Origin: Paracyclopina nana
Taxonomy: Eukaryota > Arthropoda > Copepoda > Cyclopoida > Cyclopettidae
NCBI GenBank assembly: GCA_019096065.1
Contig: JAGUCH010000004.1
Location: forward strand, 4,154,001-4,218,000
Reading direction: 5' to 3'
Length of the DNA: 64,000 nucleotides
Numbering within the stretch: the stretch's first letter is position 1; each line of letters starts with the position of its first letter. A program made the position numbers and the translations under genes. The notes under the pieces are model-generated. The model was not told the origin of the DNA, made no database searches, and saw only the letters and a list, made by a program, of their open reading frames with translations. Below, piece after piece: positions 63,201 to 64,000 of the stretch.

Positions 63201-64000
63201 GACGAGTGTGTCAACATTGGCCTGGATTGCATTTATGCACATGAGAGCACAGACGAGGAGAATGATGAGAGTGAAGCGATTGTCGAGTTGGCTAACTTTT
63301 TGAAAAAACGCTGCAAAAATCCCCTCGTGATGAGTGAAATTGAGGACATACTTGATATTATGAGGGCCATAAAGCTGCTGAAAAAATACAACATTCAAAA
63401 GTCACTGCACTATTTCAAAGCCTGTCGAAACGAAAAGAGTGCGATGGAGGAGTTGTTTATCCAAGTGGCTCGCAGAGCTGAGGGCAAAAAGCCCAGATTT
63501 ACAGCTCGCGAGTGGTCTGAAGTTTTGACCGACCTTCTCGAGCTAAGACGATTATTGCCTGTTGTCGATTTGTTCACATGTGTGGAAATTTTATGCGAGA
63601 GCCTCCTCTGCTCCGAAGTGGACGAAAACATGGCTCTGGTCGCGGATATCCTGGCCTACAAGCCTGCTGATGCACTCTTCAAAACCAAGTCAACCATGTT
63701 GTATGCCATGTCAGTCTACAGGATCGGCTCCATACCCGTGGAATCCAAGGAGAAGATTGTGGTCACCGCCTTTGAATACTTCCTTGATTCCTCCAAAGAT
63801 GTGGATGACCCCAACTTGGAGTTGGCCAAACGATGCCTCGACTTGGTCAAAGACGAGTCATCGAAAGGCCTACAAAAGTACTACGACCTCCTCGCTGCTC
63901 TGCAGTTGCTGCACGAATTTGGCCTTTCTATTTTGCCAATTGTCTTGCGCAATACTACCAATTACTTGCCTATTGTATCAAAAATTCTGCACATTGACCC
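60240..64000 (+). CDS. NBAS: NBAS (neuroblastoma-amplified sequence)-like protein, 3' end beyond window
   Basis: The ATG at 60240 opens a frame that stays open to the window end (1253 codons read, no intron). The N-terminus (DLLYDILVYREWP) is followed by a predicted beta-propeller region (about 85-420, including LRLIEWSPDSSLLVLTSS and SGAVDLYDAFGFLVYS), an acidic linker (about 460-490), and helical Sec39-type sequence from about 650 onward. The stretches TLEAIFYDME, MVPYLDRLEQ and CVEILCESLLCS align with human NBAS (2371 residues). NBAS/Sec39 is a subunit of the Dsl1/NRZ tethering complex for Golgi-to-ER vesicles, and in animals it also has a role in nonsense-mediated decay. At least half of the protein is therefore encoded in one exon of 3.7 kb or more. 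The divergent neighbour is UBE3C. Confidence 0.95.
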   Translation, partial: MESEESDERDAEDLLYDILVYREWPQTQDRSLSVHDVDSSSLSSGVGSSWFSFLTSWSAAANAAGLINPPQEVLNLLQASPSWKFCLSSDYSLLAVLQDTLLEFYSAKDNFASSLAKVRLPRDAQPQLRLIEWSPDSSLLVLTSSSGAVDLYDAFGFLVYSVFSQRLPQNETGSEETGGQNTRGYAYAGAFFSDCRVKSREWLYELILVDYRGMVNSFLLSPSGYQEFTSFQLSNYYSHGISAVAYSTKHNFLIVSGPLHSTNLSDKNGPSTYGLTIWRLLNEAPHYEVNLPHDHVDSKPTMRWFYPKLPEQDYVFKIEESPDGGSFCSIHVSGNVSIWRLPGLHLEKKWHLEEQPCHDEMNPALMQNPRLKRRKKQFLAQPIKWNPLDVKWWDNQSIIIGRFSGGVTILTLKDQDRNLLGESAEFFAGPPFLSKCFGKGFFVLEREVSTRKHRPQVEQEDLSADDHMEAHSSGSSEDEDENEVSLLIRGKRLATSIAYSITESERFAPPRKRPRIYYHSYKLVTLISTTPEELYSRKIEMEEYGEALILAQHYNLDSDQVYERQWKLSTLSTSAISDYLMKVKRRSLVLRECLNTVPNDVDAIRALLEYGLKETDLTALDTMSSDENEGRFIKPRSTTAVGHSEYYMTDEELQEKKAHEEQRLISRIDWDHLSLGQRELLAQRFTMVKYLDRLECYLEIVDRYQRYSKDFFFEKDFYVKFRDMPILEATIEFAHQGKSRAVSALFDRYPQDLEPYRLTILSNFPESLSPDDYSDMIPSVQDLMGDAAHENCIDASHDWIDYEFIKAKVPEHVKQDRSQFKKIPFIGYKTSSTERLTREALTQWIHERAKHIEKESSLVDHALALLQYASEYCGITVDLRLYHQLTTLEAIFYDMESPGSLSLCQMQNMSDLEILVKMMEASTNESIISDVRRFMVPYLDRLEQMEAGSRANLLQNYLLNCATTSLALPFEIIKNSQAQQTSVFMSFDECVNIGLDCIYAHESTDEENDESEAIVELANFLKKRCKNPLVMSEIEDILDIMRAIKLLKKYNIQKSLHYFKACRNEKSAMEELFIQVARRAEGKKPRFTAREWSEVLTDLLELRRLLPVVDLFTCVEILCESLLCSEVDENMALVADILAYKPADALFKTKSTMLYAMSVYRIGSIPVESKEKIVVTAFEYFLDSSKDVDDPNLELAKRCLDLVKDESSKGLQKYYDLLAALQLLHEFGLSILPIVLRNTTNYLPIVSKILHID

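Overview
The window is animal nuclear DNA. It carries seven recognisable multicellular-animal gene families, spliceosomal introns with GT..AG ends and AATAAA polyadenylation signals, and no bacterial operons or viral genes. The rolling-stone-like membrane protein, the very short introns (42-90 bp in most cases) and the absence of vertebrate features suggest a protostome invertebrate, most likely an arthropod. The species cannot be named from the sequence alone. Base composition is about 40% GC, with genes and promoters richer than the intergenic DNA.

Layout. 1-5 kb: an abLIM/Unc-115-like LIM plus villin-headpiece gene (+) faces a PARP2-like ADP-ribosyltransferase (-), each coded in one uninterrupted exon. 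6.6-52 kb: three paralogous Kruppel-like factor genes (here KLF-A 6593 +, KLF-B 26226 +, KLF-C 51044-52066 -). All have two VDLS-type CtBP-binding motifs and the same three zinc fingers, and they are separated by long gene-poor deserts (7.4-25.8 kb and 29-50.9 kb). A three-exon rolling-stone-like gene (-) sits just 3' of KLF-B. 41-54 kb: several terminal-inverted-repeat or fold-back elements, namely a 1.7 kb TIR element, a 488 bp Tourist-like MITE with TTA target duplication, a 186 bp hairpin element and a 242 bp TA-flanked MITE. 55-64 kb: a nine-exon UBE3C HECT ubiquitin ligase (-, full 1060-residue model), with a two-exon membrane RING-finger gene (+) nested in one of its introns. A 495 bp head-to-head promoter then separates UBE3C from a NBAS gene (+), whose first 1253 codons are a single open exon running off the window.

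How the genes relate. The right end is a compact block of housekeeping genes: ubiquitin chain elongation at the proteasome, a membrane E3, and Golgi-to-ER tethering. The middle is a regulatory landscape around three transcriptional repressor-type KLF genes. The fingers of KLF-B and KLF-C are about 98% identical at DNA level over 218 bp although flanking coding sequence has diverged, which points to gene conversion. Their 3' UTRs share a block containing an 8-mer match to the miR-2 family. The deserts hold several exact YY1/Pho-type sites. I found no evidence of a wholly new molecular system; the KLF cluster with shared regulation is the most interesting part of the window.
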